Of a stretch of 38,045 nt of DNA, positions 1 to 9,409 are shown piece by piece. Positions within the stretch are counted from its first letter, which is position 1. Each line of letters opens with the position of its first letter. The stretch is from assembly GCA_028292665.1 (NCBI GenBank), contig JAQGLW010000098.1, positions 1 to 38,045 on the forward strand. The letters run 5' to 3'. The position numbers and the translations under genes are program-made. Under the pieces are notes generated by a model. That model made no database searches and was not told the origin of the DNA. It worked only from the letters and a program-made list of their open reading frames with translations. This DNA comes from Herminiimonas sp. Lineage in GTDB: Bacteria > Pseudomonadota > Gammaproteobacteria > Burkholderiales > Burkholderiaceae_D.

Positions 1-960
1 GCACCCTCCGCTTATGCAGCCGAGATCACGTTGCTCAACGTATCGTATGATCCGACGCGTGAGTTGTACCAGGATTTCAATCAGGCATTTGCGAAGCAAT
101 GGAAAGCAAAAACCGGCGACGATGTCAAGGTCAAGCAGTCGCATGGCGGTTCCGGCAACCAGGCTCGTTCGGTCATTGATGGCTTGCAAGCGGATATCGT
201 CACCCTTGCCTTGGCTTATGACATTGATGCAATCGCGGAGCGCGGCCTGCTCGCCAAAGATTGGCAAAAGCGTTTGCCGCATAACAGTTCACCTTATACA
301 TCCACCATCGTTTTCCTGGTGCGCAAGGGTAATCCGAAAGGCATCAAGGATTGGAACGATCTGGTAAAGCCGGGTGTTGCCGTCATCACGCCCAATCCAA
401 AAACCTCCGGCGGCGCGCGCTGGAATCATCTTGCAGCATGGGGTTACGCGCTGAAACAAAAGGGCGGCAATGAAGCCAGCGCGAAAGAATTCCTGTCCAA
501 GCTCTACAAAAATGTACCGGTACTCGATTCCGGCGCACGCGGCGCGACGACTACTTTTGTCGAACGCGGCATCGGCGACGTGCTGATTGCGTGGGAAAAC
601 GAGGCTATTCTGGCGATCAAGGAATTGGGCCCGGACAAAGTGGAAATCGTTGCGCCGTCGGTCAGCATTCTGGCTGAGCCGCCGGTTGCCATTGTCGATA
701 AAAATGTCGACAAGCACGGCACACGCAAGGTTGCTGAAGCCTACCTGCAATATCTGTATACCGATGAAGGCCAGGAAATCATCGCCAAGAATTACTATCG
801 TCCGGCGGTCGAGAAAGCAGCGAAAAAATATGCAGCGCAATTTCCGAAAGTGAAACTGTTCACGATCGGCGATGTCGCCGGCGACTGGACCAAAGCGCAG
901 AAAAATCATTTCGCCGACGGTGGAATATTCGACCAGATTTATCAGCCCGGCAAAAAATAA
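1..960 (+). CDS. sbp: Periplasmic sulfate-binding protein, 5' end outside window
   Basis: This is the substrate-binding subunit of the CysTWA sulfate/thiosulfate ABC importer. The frame is open from base 1, and the first residues (APSAYAA then [10 protein letters not shown]) look like the end of a Sec signal peptide and the start of a mature protein, so the true start lies upstream. Family hallmarks include [15 protein letters not shown] near the mature N-terminus, [19 protein letters not shown], and the C-terminal [17 protein letters not shown]. The visible mature part is about 310 residues, normal for the family. Sbp and CysP cannot be separated with certainty, but the mature start favours Sbp. 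It is separated from cysTWA by about 1.5 kb holding a decayed gene and two small genes, which is looser than a compact sbp-cysTWA operon. Confidence 0.93.
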   Translation, partial: APSAYAAEITLLNVSYDPTRELYQDFNQAFAKQWKAKTGDDVKVKQSHGGSGNQARSVIDGLQADIVTLALAYDIDAIAERGLLAKDWQKRLPHNSSPYTSTIVFLVRKGNPKGIKDWNDLVKPGVAVITPNPKTSGGARWNHLAAWGYALKQKGGNEASAKEFLSKLYKNVPVLDSGARGATTTFVERGIGDVLIAWENEAILAIKELGPDKVEIVAPSVSILAEPPVAIVDKNVDKHGTRKVAEAYLQYLYTDEGQEIIAKNYYRPAVEKAAKKYAAQFPKVKLFTIGDVAGDWTKAQKNHFADGGIFDQIYQPGKK

Positions 961-993
961 TCCATCTCCCATCGACGGCCATTGCTGAAAAAA

Positions 994-1281
994 ATGAACA
1001 TCCTCCTGCTCGCAGGCAGCCCATCGACGCCATCGCGCTCCACGCGATTGCTGCATCATTCCGGCGAAAAGCTGGCGTTGCTCAGGCGTCGTTACACCAC
1101 ATTGCATGTGCGTGATTTGCCGGCACAGGCATTGCTGCATGCGGACTTTGACGACAACGATCTGAATCGCGTTGCCCCGTCCGCGCGCACTTGGCAATGC
1201 TGCTTTCGCGCAGATCGAGGAACGTATCTTGAGGCGGGTGCTCAAACATCCTGCCTCGAAGCCGGACAAATCGCTGGGTGA
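994..1281 (+). pseudogene. ssuE: Decayed ssuE-like NADPH-dependent FMN reductase fragment
   Basis: The first 50-60 codons encode MNILLLAGSPSTPSRSTRLL and, further on, VRDLPAQALLHADFDD. This is the flavodoxin-like N-terminus of SsuE-type FMN reductases, which supply reduced flavin to alkanesulfonate monooxygenase. After about residue 60 the similarity stops. The central part with the usual ATPIYKAAYSG-type flavin and dimer region is absent, and the frame ends at 1279-1281. Intact SsuE proteins are about 180-200 residues. I read this as a truncated remnant with an internal deletion or frameshift. A frame open to 1327 in another phase could hold further remnant sequence, but I do not recognise it. 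Its position between sulfate uptake genes fits a former sulfur-assimilation cluster. Confidence 0.6.
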
Positions 1282-1377
1282 CGCATCTCTTTTGAAGACT
1301 GTCAATCAGGTCGCGTGGGCGATTTGAGTATCTGTAATTTTCATTTATTTTTTTACTTACTTACTGAGGGAAGACTC

Positions 1378-1593
1378 ATGACTATTCAAGCCATCAACGT
1401 ACGCAATCAATTTCGCGGCAAAGTTAAAGCCATCATCGAAGGCCCTGTCGTATCCGAAGTCGATGTCGAAACGCCGGCCGGCATTGTGACTTCAGTCATC
1501 ACGACGCGATCGATCAAGGATCTGGGTCTGGTACCGGGCACCGAAGTGGTTGCGCTGGTCAAGGCGACTGAAGTGTCGATCGCTAAACTTTGA
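1378..1593 (+). CDS. Small Mop/TOBE-domain (molbindin-like) protein
   Basis: A 71-residue protein consisting of a single Mop/TOBE fold: RNQFRGKVKAIIEGPVVSEV, then ETPAGIVTSVITTRSIKDLG and PGTEVVALVKATEVSIAK. Molbindins of this size bind molybdate or related oxyanions as oligomers in the cytoplasm, and the same fold ends ABC ATPases such as ModC. The start at 1378 is chosen for the strong ribosome site GAGGGAAGA just upstream; a longer reading frame begins at 1315 without one. It lies inside the sulfate transport cluster, and sulfate and molybdate are chemically similar, so oxyanion binding is a reasonable inference. The actual ligand is not visible from sequence. Confidence 0.82.
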   Translation: MTIQAINVRNQFRGKVKAIIEGPVVSEVDVETPAGIVTSVITTRSIKDLGLVPGTEVVALVKATEVSIAKL

Positions 1594-1623
1594 TCGGTCT
1601 TTATTCAGGTTGGGTTAATTGCG

Positions 1624-2253
1624 ATGTCTTCTCCCGCCTTGGAAAATTATATGGCCGCGCGCTTCGCTTCGGATTTTCGGGTGCTGATTGTTCCGGGATT
1701 GAATAATAGCGGACCGGATCATTGGCAGACCCGCTGGCAGCAGCTTTATCCGTCTTTCGAACGGGTGGAACAAGCACAATGGGATACACCGGCACTGCAC
1801 CTGTGGTCCGAGCAACTGAAGAAGGCGTTGCGTCGTTCGGCCCGGCCAACGCTGATTGTCGCACATAGTTTCGGATGTCTGGCCACAGTGCATCGTGCCA
1901 ATGCCGGTGCGCCGAACCTGGCCGGAGCGTTGTTGGTGGCGCCCGCCGATCCTGACAAGTTCGGTGTTGCAAATGCGTTGCGTCAATCAACCTTGTCTTG
2001 TCCATCGATCCTGGTCGGCAGTACCAACGATCCGTGGATGGACGGCAGAGGGGCTGCTTTCTGGGCCAATCAATGGGGCAGCGAATTCGTCAATGCCGGT
2101 GCGCTTGGTCATATCAATGCGGAATCCGGCTTGGACGACTGGTTATTCGGCTTGTCGCAATTACAGCGGCTGATCCTCTCCGTGGGATCACCGAGATCCG
2201 GCAAAACATCCGCTGCGTTCGACCGCCCGTCCACGCCAACTTGCGAAAGGTAA
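1624..2253 (+). CDS. RBBP9/YdeN-family alpha/beta hydrolase
   Basis: A 209-residue serine hydrolase of the RBBP9/YdeN family. The N-terminal VLIVPGLNNSGPDHWQTRW and the nucleophile elbow AHSFGC are characteristic. The acidic residue is probably the Asp of TNDPWM, and the catalytic His lies in LGHINAESGL. The physiological substrate of this family in bacteria is mostly unknown. It starts 30 bp after the Mop-like gene on the same strand, so the two may be co-transcribed. The last 25 or so residues after the family core are low in recognisable features. Start ATG at 1624 has only a weak ribosome site. Confidence 0.85.
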   Translation: MSSPALENYMAARFASDFRVLIVPGLNNSGPDHWQTRWQQLYPSFERVEQAQWDTPALHLWSEQLKKALRRSARPTLIVAHSFGCLATVHRANAGAPNLAGALLVAPADPDKFGVANALRQSTLSCPSILVGSTNDPWMDGRGAAFWANQWGSEFVNAGALGHINAESGLDDWLFGLSQLQRLILSVGSPRSGKTSAAFDRPSTPTCER

Positions 2254-2419
2254 CGATGGAAAAGGTCTACTGCATCCTGTTTTAACAGACGCACAGACTG
2301 TGGAAGCAGCGTCTTATTCGAAAATCGCCTATCAAAATGCAAAAATAATAGTTCTCTTTATAACCTGGCAGTGCAATTATTCCTTCTTGTTAGTTGCATT
2401 TGTAATAAAGAGGGCATAT
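2254..2419 (+). promoter_or_regulatory. AT-rich leader/promoter region of cysTWA
   Basis: This 166-bp gap is markedly more AT-rich than the flanking genes. It contains a possible -10 (TATAAC at 2359-2364) without a good -35 element, as expected for promoters that need an activator such as CysB. A clear ribosome site (AGAGGG, about 2410) precedes cysT. No CysB operator can be assigned by eye. Confidence 0.3.
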
Positions 2420-3280
2420 ATGCATGTTGCAGCAATAAAAACAATTCGGAAACAATCCCCGTTTCGGGTAATGCCGGGTTTTAATTTATCTCTCGGCTTT
2501 ACGCTTTTTTATCTGGGATTGATCGTCCTGATTCCGCTGTCGGCCGTATTCTTGAAAACATTCACTATGACTTGGGACGCGTTCTGGACTGCGGTAACGT
2601 CGGAACGCGTGGTTGCATCTTATAAGCTGAGTTTTGGCGCTTCGTTGATCGGTGCATCGCTCAATGTATTGTTCGGAGGCATCGTCGCATGGGTGCTGGT
2701 GCGCTACAGCTTCCCGGGTAAAAAGATTGTCGACGCATTGGTCGATTTGCCGTTTGCGCTGCCTACTGCAGTGGCCGGCATTGCATTGACCGCATTGTAT
2801 TCGTCCAACGGCTGGCTTGGCCGCTATCTCGAACCGCTGGGAATCAAAGTCGCGTTCACGCCGCTGGGCGTCGTTATCGCACTAACGTTCATCGGCTTGC
2901 CGTTTGTCGTACGCACCGTGCAGCCGGTTCTCGAAGACGCCGAACGCGAGCTGGAAGAAGCCGCCGCCAGCTTGGGCGCAACCCATTTTCAGACTTTTTC
3001 GCGCGTGGTGTTTCCGACAATTCTGCCGGCCCTGTTAACCGGCTTTGCGCTGGCGTTTGCGCGCGCGACCGGCGAGTACGGCTCCGTCATTTTCATTGCA
3101 GGAAATATGCCGATGGTGTCGGAGATCACACCCTTGTTCATCATTACCAAACTGGAGCAGTACGACTATGCGGGAGCAACCGCAATTGCCGTGGTGATGC
3201 TGACGGCGTCGTTCGTGCTGCTGCTTGTCATCAATATGCTGCAAGCCCGGGCTCGCAAGCGCGGTCAATCAAAGGTTTAA
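2420..3280 (+). CDS. cysT: Sulfate ABC transporter permease CysT
   Basis: Inner-membrane permease of the sulfate/thiosulfate importer, 286 residues with about six transmembrane helices. Typical sequences are [19 protein letters not shown] in the first helix, [18 protein letters not shown] in the middle, and the cytoplasmic EAA loop [20 protein letters not shown] that docks onto CysA. The start at 2420 is chosen for the AGAGGG site and because it gives the family's normal length; the open frame continues upstream but has no supported start. The next gene, cysW, begins 2 bp after the stop, so translation is probably coupled. Confidence 0.96.
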   Translation: MHVAAIKTIRKQSPFRVMPGFNLSLGFTLFYLGLIVLIPLSAVFLKTFTMTWDAFWTAVTSERVVASYKLSFGASLIGASLNVLFGGIVAWVLVRYSFPGKKIVDALVDLPFALPTAVAGIALTALYSSNGWLGRYLEPLGIKVAFTPLGVVIALTFIGLPFVVRTVQPVLEDAERELEEAAASLGATHFQTFSRVVFPTILPALLTGFALAFARATGEYGSVIFIAGNMPMVSEITPLFIITKLEQYDYAGATAIAVVMLTASFVLLLVINMLQARARKRGQSKV

Positions 3281-3281
3281 T

Positions 3282-4187
3282 ATGGCCGCCATCGCTCCTC
3301 CAGCCGTTACCGCAGCGGCAAGCTCTCGTGGCGAACCGATTCATATGCCGTCCGCAACGCTGGAACCGTTTTGGATTCGCGTGCTGCTGATCGGCATCGC
3401 ACTGACATTCCTGACGCTGTTTCTGTTCGTGCCCCTGATTGCGGTATTCGTCGAGGCATTCAAAAAAGGCTGGCAAGCTTACCTCGCGGCGATCGTCGAG
3501 CCGGATGCGCTGTCGGCCATCAAGCTGACATTGATTACAGCAGCAATTGCCGTGCCGCTGAATCTGGTGTTCGGCGTGGCGGCTGCGTGGACGATTGCGA
3601 AGTTCGAATTCCGCGGCAAGAATGTTTTGCTGACTTTGATTGATTTGCCGTTTTCGGTCTCGCCGGTGATTTCCGGCCTGATTTATGTACTGCTGTTCGG
3701 CGCACAAGGCTGGTTTGGGCCGTGGCTGCAAGCGCATGACATCAAGATTCTATTTGCGGTGCCGGGCATCGTATTGGCAACCATCTTTGTGACGTTCCCG
3801 TTTGTCGGGCGCGAACTGATTCCATTGATGCAGTCGCAGGGCAGCGAAGAAGAAGAAGCCGCACTGGTGCTCGGCGCCTCCGGCTGGAAAACGTTCCGGC
3901 ATGTGACGCTGCCCAATATCAAATGGGGTTTGCTCTACGGCGTCATCCTCTGTAATGCCCGCGCGATGGGCGAATTCGGCGCGGTATCCGTGGTTTCCGG
4001 TCACATCCGCGGCGAGACCAACACGATACCGCTGCAAGTCGAAATTCTTTACAACGAATACAACTTCGCGGCGGCGTTCGCGATGGCATCGCTGCTGGCG
4101 TTACTCGCACTCGTTACGCTGGCACTCAAATCATTCATCGAATGGCGTCTGCACGATACGACATTGCAACCGGTTCAGGAGCATTGA
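3282..4187 (+). CDS. cysW: Sulfate ABC transporter permease CysW
   Basis: Second permease of the sulfate importer, 301 residues, partner of CysT. It has a roughly 30-residue hydrophilic N-terminus followed by about six membrane segments. Recognisable parts are [20 protein letters not shown], the [18 protein letters not shown] helix, the EAA loop [20 protein letters not shown], and the CysW-typical [19 protein letters not shown]. It starts 2 bp after cysT and ends 2 bp before cysA, so these genes form a tight operon. Confidence 0.96.
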   Translation: MAAIAPPAVTAAASSRGEPIHMPSATLEPFWIRVLLIGIALTFLTLFLFVPLIAVFVEAFKKGWQAYLAAIVEPDALSAIKLTLITAAIAVPLNLVFGVAAAWTIAKFEFRGKNVLLTLIDLPFSVSPVISGLIYVLLFGAQGWFGPWLQAHDIKILFAVPGIVLATIFVTFPFVGRELIPLMQSQGSEEEEAALVLGASGWKTFRHVTLPNIKWGLLYGVILCNARAMGEFGAVSVVSGHIRGETNTIPLQVEILYNEYNFAAAFAMASLLALLALVTLALKSFIEWRLHDTTLQPVQEH

Positions 4188-4189
4188 TC

Positions 4190-5257
4190 ATGGGTATTGA
4201 AGTCAGGAATATCAACAAGAATTTCGGCGATTTCGTCGCGCTGGACAACGTCTCGCTCAACTTCCCGGCAGGCGAATTGACTGCTCTGCTCGGGCCATCC
4301 GGTTGCGGCAAGACTACCTTGTTGCGCATTATTGCAGGTCTGGAATGTCCTGATTCCGGTCAGGTGCTGCTCGATGGCAAGGATGCATCGGCCCGCCATG
4401 TCCGCGAGCGCCAGGTCGGTTTCGTATTCCAGCACTATGCGTTGTTCAAGCATATGAGCGTGTTTGAAAATATCGCGTTCGGCTTGCGCGTCAAACCGCG
4501 CAGCGAGCGCCTGTCCGAAACGCGGATTCGGGAAAAGGTCAAACAGCTGCTGGAGTTGGTGCAGCTCGATTGGCTGGCCGACCGCTATCCGCCGCAACTG
4601 TCCGGCGGCCAACGTCAGCGTATCGCGCTGGCGCGCGCATTGGCGGTGGAACCGCGCGTGCTGCTGCTGGATGAGCCGTTCGGTGCGCTCGATGCGAAAG
4701 TGCGCAAGGAACTGCGGCGCTGGCTGCGCAGGCTGCATGATGAACTGCATGTCACCAGCATCTTCGTCACGCATGATCAGGAAGAAGCGCTTGAAGTCGC
4801 CGATCAGATCGTGCTGATGAACAAGGGCAAGGTCGAGCAGATCGGCTCGCCAGGCGATGTCTATAACCATCCGGCATCGCCGTTTGTGTACGGCTTCCTC
4901 GGTAACGTGAATCTGTTCCATGGCCGCGTACATGAAGGCGTGCTGGAAGCGGGCGGTGTCGCATTCGATGCGCCCGACCACGCACAGGCACAGGACGCCA
5001 GAGGCATCGGATACGTACGGCCGCACGACCTTGAAATTGACCGCTATGCGCCTGGCGCCGAAGGTATCGTGGTGCAGTTGATGCGCACACACACAATCGG
5101 CCCGCTTGCCCAGCTTGAACTGGAGCGCGACGACAATGCAGAATTGATTGAAGCCGTTATTTCGAACGAACGCTTTATGCAACTCAAGCTGAAAGAAGGC
5201 GAAACGCTGGTGGTAAGGCCTAAGCGGCTGCATGTCTTCGTCGATGAAGCGGTTTGA
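4190..5257 (+). CDS. cysA: Sulfate/thiosulfate import ATP-binding protein CysA
   Basis: Cytoplasmic ATPase of the sulfate importer, 355 residues. Walker A is GPSGCGKTT, the Q loop lies around [12 protein letters not shown], the signature is LSGGQRQR, Walker B plus D loop is [11 protein letters not shown], and the switch His is in VTHDQEE. A C-terminal TOBE-like regulatory domain follows (about residues 240-355, including [10 protein letters not shown]). The start at 4190 gives the canonical [16 protein letters not shown]-terminus; upstream in-frame codons overlap cysW and are not needed. Confidence 0.96.
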   Translation: MGIEVRNINKNFGDFVALDNVSLNFPAGELTALLGPSGCGKTTLLRIIAGLECPDSGQVLLDGKDASARHVRERQVGFVFQHYALFKHMSVFENIAFGLRVKPRSERLSETRIREKVKQLLELVQLDWLADRYPPQLSGGQRQRIALARALAVEPRVLLLDEPFGALDAKVRKELRRWLRRLHDELHVTSIFVTHDQEEALEVADQIVLMNKGKVEQIGSPGDVYNHPASPFVYGFLGNVNLFHGRVHEGVLEAGGVAFDAPDHAQAQDARGIGYVRPHDLEIDRYAPGAEGIVVQLMRTHTIGPLAQLELERDDNAELIEAVISNERFMQLKLKEGETLVVRPKRLHVFVDEAV

Positions 5258-5385
5258 TTTATCTTGTTCTCAACATTTCAAACAGCGAACAAAGGCAAGC
5301 GTCGATGGAGATGCCCGGACAGGTGTGAGGGTATCTCGATTGCCCTTGAAGGGACTTTTTCCCCAACAAATCAGAGAGATTCATC

Positions 5386-6315
5386 ATGAACTTCCAGCAA
5401 TTACGTTCAATCCGGGAAGCATCGCGGCGCGGTTATAACCTGACTGAAGTAGCCAATGTGTTATTTACATCGCAACCGGGTGTCAGCCGCCAGATCCGTG
5501 AGCTGGAGGAAGAATTGGGCGTCGAGATTTTCGAGCGCAATGGCAAACGATTGACCGGACTGACCGATCCCGGCAAAGGGATTTTGCAGATCATCGATCG
5601 GTTGCTGCTTGAAGCAGAAAACCTGCAGCAGGCCAGCCGGGAATATTCCGGCCGGAAGACCGGCACGCTGGCAGTCGCCACCACCCACACGCAAGCCCGT
5701 TATGTATTGCCGAAAGTGGTGCAGACTTTCCGCAGCGCGTTTCCGGAAGTGCGCATCGCGCTGCAACAGAGTTCGCCTGAGCACATCGCCGAATGGGTGT
5801 TGTCCGGCAAAGCCGATATCGGTATCGCCACCGAAGGTTTAAGCCAATTCGAAGATTTGATTTCATTCCCGTGCTATCAGTGGAGCCATGTGATTGTGGT
5901 GCCTGAAGGGCATCCGCTTTTATCGCATACGCCGATCTCTCTGGAAGATCTGGCCGCTTACTCGCTGATCACCTACGATGTCGGTTTCACCGGACGCGGC
6001 CATATCGACGACGCATTCAAGCGTGCCGGAATTGCCACCGATATCGTGCTGACTGCCATGGACTCCGATGTGATTCAACAGTATGTCGCATTGGGATTGG
6101 GTGTCGGTATTGTCGCTTCGATGGCGATCGAACACAATCACGGAAAAGGCCTGCAAGCGATCGAGGCAACACATTTGTTTGCGCCGAATGTCACGCGGTT
6201 GGCAGTGCGTCGCGGTGCATATTTGCGTTCCTATACCTACGACTTCATTCTGCAATTCGCACCGGAGCTCAAACGTTCCGATATCGAAAATGCATTGAGC
6301 GCAGGGGGACAATAA
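5386..6315 (+). CDS. cysB: LysR-type sulfur regulator CysB
   Basis: Transcription factor of the CysB/Cbl branch of the LysR family, 309 residues. The N-terminal winged helix-turn-helix contains NLTEVANVLFTSQPGVSRQI, typical of CysB. The effector domain begins with GTLAVATTHTQARYVLPKVV, matching the fold that senses N-acetylserine or sulfur metabolites. It sits 128 bp downstream of cysA on the same strand, and CysB activates sulfate transport genes in relatives, so autoregulation and control of cysTWA are likely. CysB and Cbl are hard to separate by eye; the location next to cysTWA in Burkholderiales favours CysB. Ribosome site AGAGAG lies upstream. Confidence 0.92.
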   Translation: MNFQQLRSIREASRRGYNLTEVANVLFTSQPGVSRQIRELEEELGVEIFERNGKRLTGLTDPGKGILQIIDRLLLEAENLQQASREYSGRKTGTLAVATTHTQARYVLPKVVQTFRSAFPEVRIALQQSSPEHIAEWVLSGKADIGIATEGLSQFEDLISFPCYQWSHVIVVPEGHPLLSHTPISLEDLAAYSLITYDVGFTGRGHIDDAFKRAGIATDIVLTAMDSDVIQQYVALGLGVGIVASMAIEHNHGKGLQAIEATHLFAPNVTRLAVRRGAYLRSYTYDFILQFAPELKRSDIENALSAGGQ

Positions 6316-6392
6316 ACCCGCATTTCGGATTTTGGAAACGTACAGGCCGCTGGAGCCGGGTTTGATCTTTTGCAGGATTATCCGGCAAGTTC

Positions 6393-6416
6393 AAAAAGCA
6401 TCTGCCGCTTTCGGCA
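6393..6416 (-). terminator. Possible terminator after pyrD
   Basis: Read on the minus strand, TGCCG-AAAG-CGGCA forms a short hairpin followed, five bases later, by TTTTT. It lies just past the pyrD stop. The stem is short and the U-run is offset, so this is only a modest candidate. Confidence 0.3.
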
Positions 6417-6426
6417 AGCGGGCACT

Positions 6427-7470
6427 CTACCGCGATTTGCATAATGCTGCCGCGCACTCCCGCACCAGAGCCGGACCGCGGTAAATCAGGCCGGTATACA
6501 GTTGCACCAACGATGCGCCGGCATCAATTTTCGCTTGCGCGTCCTTACCCGAAAAAATGCCGCCGACGCCAATAATCGGCAATGCATCGCCCAACTCCGC
6601 CTTCAATGCACGGATCACGTTGTTCGACAAATCGAATACCGGCGCTCCCGACAATCCACCTGCTTCTGCCGCGTGCGGCAGACCTTGTACTGCATCCCGC
6701 GTGGTGGTGGTATTGGTCGCGATCACGGCATCCATCTTGTGTCGCACCAGAGCATCGGCAATGTTCTTGATTTGCTCGCTTTCGATATCCGGTGCGATCT
6801 TGAGCGCAACCGGCACATAGCGCCGGTGCCGGTCTGCCAGGCGCTGCTGCGCCGCTTTAAGGCGCGACAGCAATGCATCGAGTTCAGACGCCCCTTGCAA
6901 TTGCCGCAGATTCTTCGTATTGGGCGACGAAATATTGACCGTTACATAGCTCGCATACGGATATACTTTTTCCAGGCAAAACAGGTAATCGTCCGCCGCC
7001 CGTTCGATCGGGGTGTCGGCATTCTTGCCGATATTCAGGCCTAGTATGCCTTCCTTGTTTTGGTAAAACCTGGAAGCTTGCACATTGGTGACGAATGCAT
7101 CAACGCCTCCATTGTTGAAGCCCAGCCGGTTGATGATTGCGTTCGCTTGCGGCAGGCGGAACATGCGCGGTTTAGGATTGCCCGGCTGGGCGCGCGGCGT
7201 TACCGTGCCTACCTCGATGAAACCGAAGCCGAAAGATGCCAGTGCATCAATGTAAGCGCCATCCTTGTCTAGTCCCGCAGCAAGGCCGACCGGGTTCGGG
7301 AATGTGATGCCCATTACGCTGCGAGGATCATATTTGGGTTGTGAAATCACCTTGGCAAGACCGAACGCAGCGGCACGCTTGAGAGACGGCAACACCAGAT
7401 TGTGTGCGGCTTCGGCGTCGAGCGAGAACAGGAAGGGGCGGGCGAGGCCGTAGAGTAATTTGTCTGGCAC
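6427..7470 (-). CDS. pyrD: Dihydroorotate dehydrogenase (quinone), class 2
   Basis: Membrane-associated flavoprotein that oxidises dihydroorotate to orotate with quinone in pyrimidine synthesis. The 347-residue protein has the class 2 N-terminal amphipathic region ([20 protein letters not shown]), [20 protein letters not shown], the substrate loop [10 protein letters not shown], the [10 protein letters not shown] segment with the catalytic Ser, and the FMN-binding [13 protein letters not shown] near the C-terminus. The best start is GTG at 7470, since no in-frame ATG is available nearby. It is the last gene of a minus-strand aat-bpt-pyrD set and is convergent with cysB. The 220 bp upstream hold the nested inverted repeat at 7546-7646, which could affect its expression. 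Confidence 0.95.
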   Translation of the reverse strand: MPDKLLYGLARPFLFSLDAEAAHNLVLPSLKRAAAFGLAKVISQPKYDPRSVMGITFPNPVGLAAGLDKDGAYIDALASFGFGFIEVGTVTPRAQPGNPKPRMFRLPQANAIINRLGFNNGGVDAFVTNVQASRFYQNKEGILGLNIGKNADTPIERAADDYLFCLEKVYPYASYVTVNISSPNTKNLRQLQGASELDALLSRLKAAQQRLADRHRRYVPVALKIAPDIESEQIKNIADALVRHKMDAVIATNTTTTRDAVQGLPHAAEAGGLSGAPVFDLSNNVIRALKAELGDALPIIGVGGIFSGKDAQAKIDAGASLVQLYTGLIYRGPALVRECAAALCKSR

Positions 7471-7545
7471 GATGATGGGGCAGGTAATAAATTGAATTGG
7501 CCGGAATATTTGGCGGGTAATTTGTCCGGCGCTATTTTAGAGCCA

Positions 7546-7646
7546 TTTTCACAAGCCTGTACGGGCCGGTCTCAAACCTGAGATGCTCGCATCCGGATCC
7601 GGGTGAGCTCTGAACCGGATCTCGTCTATCGTACAACTTGTGAAAA
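7546..7646. other. Nested inverted-repeat element, possible structured RNA
   Basis: A 101-bp intergenic element. Its outer arms are perfect: TTTTCACAAG at 7546-7555 pairs with CTTGTGAAAA at 7637-7646. A second stem follows, TGTACG at 7558-7563 with CGTACA at 7630-7635. Inside are two more hairpins: TCTCA-AACC-TGAGA, and GATCCGG with a 12-base loop and CCGGATC. Either strand could fold into a branched structure like a three-way junction. It lies between bpt and pyrD, ending 75 bp before pyrD when read on the minus strand. It has no U-run, so it is not a simple terminator. It may be a leader RNA or a small palindromic repeat; the function is unknown. Confidence 0.5.
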
Positions 7647-7690
7647 CCGCTCCAGCATGCACTGCCTGCGGTGCGAAGGTCCGAACAAGT

Positions 7691-8419
7691 CTACGATTCC
7701 AATTCGTTCCACTTGCCTTGCCGCAGCGCTTCGATCGGCTTGAAATTGATTTTGTATGCCATCTTGGGGCTGTCTTCGATCCAGTAGCCCAAATAGACAT
7801 ACGGCATGTCAAGCTGCTTTGCCTGCTCGATTTGCCACAGGATGTTGTAGGTACCGTAACTCGATGCCGGCACATCCGGATCATAGAAGGTATAGACGGA
7901 GGACAAGCCGTCATCCAGTACGTCGATGATGCTTACCATGCGTAGCGTGCCATCGGGCTCGCGGAACTCAACCAGCCGGGTATTGACTTTGCTTTGCAGC
8001 AGGAATTGCGCATATTGATCGCGGCTATCCTGATCCATGCCGCCGCCGGCATGGCGCGCGGCCTGGTAGCGCAAATAAAGATTGTAATGCTCGTGAACAT
8101 AGGCGAGGTTGGTGACCCAGGCCGTCAGATGCTGATGTCGTGCCCAGGCACGGCGCTGGCTGCGATTGGCGGCGAACAATCCGGTTTTGACTCGCACCGG
8201 GGTGCATGCCTGACAGCCGTCGCAATAGGGGCGATAGGTAAAAATACCGCTACGGCGAAAACCATTTTTGACCAGTTCCGAATAAACATCCGCATTGATC
8301 AGATGCGATGGAGTGGCGACTTGCGAACGCGCCTGACGGTCATCCAGATAACTGCATGGATACGGGGCCGTGGCATAGAACTGCAAGGTTGAAAAAGGCA
8401 GGTCTTTAAGATGCGTCAT
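7691..8419 (-). CDS. bpt: Aspartate/glutamate leucyltransferase (Bpt, ATE family)
   Basis: N-end-rule enzyme that transfers leucine from Leu-tRNA to N-terminal Asp or Glu of proteins, marking them for ClpAP. The 242-residue protein belongs to the ATE/Bpt family. It has the N-terminal [12 protein letters not shown], the conserved [20 protein letters not shown] with paired Cys, and the C-terminal [17 protein letters not shown] motif. The start at 8419 ([10 protein letters not shown]) is chosen because the preceding in-frame residues are not family-like and overlap the aat region. Annotation pipelines often call this family arginyl-tRNA-protein transferase; the short bacterial form is the leucyl-transferring one. 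It lies 83 bp downstream of aat, the other N-end-rule transferase. Confidence 0.93.
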   Translation of the reverse strand: MTHLKDLPFSTLQFYATAPYPCSYLDDRQARSQVATPSHLINADVYSELVKNGFRRSGIFTYRPYCDGCQACTPVRVKTGLFAANRSQRRAWARHQHLTAWVTNLAYVHEHYNLYLRYQAARHAGGGMDQDSRDQYAQFLLQSKVNTRLVEFREPDGTLRMVSIIDVLDDGLSSVYTFYDPDVPASSYGTYNILWQIEQAKQLDMPYVYLGYWIEDSPKMAYKINFKPIEALRQGKWNELES

Positions 8420-8502
8420 GTGCGGGACTACCTGACATCGATTTTGACCACTACAATTTACACCGTACCAAGGGCATGATGCAAAATTTTTTGTCATGCC
8501 GC

Positions 8503-9225
8503 TTAAAAAAAATCGATTGGTTTCCATCTCTCAATCTGCGGTTCCCTGATTGCCGGTTGCAGCCGCTTGATGAATTCGGATCTCGCAATCGGTATTGCGC
8601 CGAGCGATGCCAGATGCGACGTTTCCTGTTGGCAGTCTATCATCGCAACGCCGTTCATTTTCAAAAAATGCACCAGGTAGGCCAGCGCGATTTTAGAAGC
8701 GTCGCTGACGCGCGCGAACATCGATTCGCCAAAGAACATGCGGCCGATGCAGACGCCGTAAGCGCCCCCCACCAGTTGTCCGTCCAGCCAGGCTTCCGAC
8801 GAATGCGCATAACCCATCCGGTGCAATGCCGTATAGCCGCCAATGATGTCGTCCGAAATCCAGGTTCCCGCACCATCTCTGCGCGGTGCGGCGCATGCAC
8901 GCATTACTTGTTCAAACGCCGTGTCGAACCGGATTTGCCAACGGCCGCCCGATGCCGCGCTTTTATGGACTTTCCTTAATGTCTTTTTCAAACTGCCGGA
9001 TACCGCAAAGCGCTCCGTAAATAGCACCATGCGCGGATCGGTGCTCCACCACAAAATAGGCTGGCCTTCGGAAAACCACGGAAACACGCCATGCCGATAT
9101 GCGCGCAGCAAACGTTGTGGCGATAAATCTCCACCTGCGGCAAGCAGACCGGGAGCGCCGTCTGCTTCTGTCAACGCATCCGACACATCGGGAAAAGGTT
9201 CGTCGTCTTCCAGCCACGGAATCAT
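8503..9225 (-). CDS. aat: Leucyl/phenylalanyl-tRNA--protein transferase
   Basis: Transfers Leu or Phe to N-terminal Lys or Arg residues in the bacterial N-end rule pathway. The 240-residue protein shows the family motifs [40 protein letters not shown], the tRNA and acceptor region [20 protein letters not shown], and [19 protein letters not shown]. It is first in the minus-strand series aat-bpt-pyrD and is divergent from the ammonium transporter gene. Confidence 0.96.
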   Translation of the reverse strand: MIPWLEDDEPFPDVSDALTEADGAPGLLAAGGDLSPQRLLRAYRHGVFPWFSEGQPILWWSTDPRMVLFTERFAVSGSLKKTLRKVHKSAASGGRWQIRFDTAFEQVMRACAAPRRDGAGTWISDDIIGGYTALHRMGYAHSSEAWLDGQLVGGAYGVCIGRMFFGESMFARVSDASKIALAYLVHFLKMNGVAMIDCQQETSHLASLGAIPIARSEFIKRLQPAIREPQIERWKPIDFF

Positions 9226-9251
9226 CTTGGTTCACCAATATAGGACGAAAA

Positions 9252-9272
9252 ATCGCACAGTATTAGTGCGAT
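9252..9272 (+). promoter_or_regulatory. Candidate NtrC enhancer site upstream of amt
   Basis: ATCGCAC-AGTATTA-GTGCGAT is a perfect 7-bp inverted repeat whose core GCAC-N7-GTGC matches the NtrC (GlnG) recognition pattern. Its centre lies roughly 105 bp upstream of the start point predicted from the sigma-54 promoter at 9342-9357, a usual enhancer distance. Confidence 0.6.
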
Positions 9273-9341
9273 CTTGATTTCCTGCTTCCTCATCTGAAAA
9301 AATTTCCCATGAAATCAAATAATTGCAAGGACGCACCAAAA

Positions 9342-9357
9342 TGGAATGATTATTGCT
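9342..9357 (+). promoter_or_regulatory. Sigma-54 promoter of amt
   Basis: TGGAATGATTATTGCT has GG at 9343-9344 and GC at 9355-9356 with exactly ten bases between, and the -12 element TTGCT is a full match. The predicted start is near 9368, giving a leader of about 42 bases before the amt ATG. GCACCAAAATGG at 9333-9344 overlaps the -24 box and looks like an NtrC half-site. Confidence 0.7.
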
Positions 9358-9409
9358 TTGTTGGAACGCTTCGATTTATTTTCGCACATTTATTGGGAGA
9401 TTTTTTTGC

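Noticed and set aside
5341-5361. Terminator-like CCCTTGAAGGG followed by CTTTTT between cysA and cysB
   Set aside because: The stem is only four base pairs, too weak to call.
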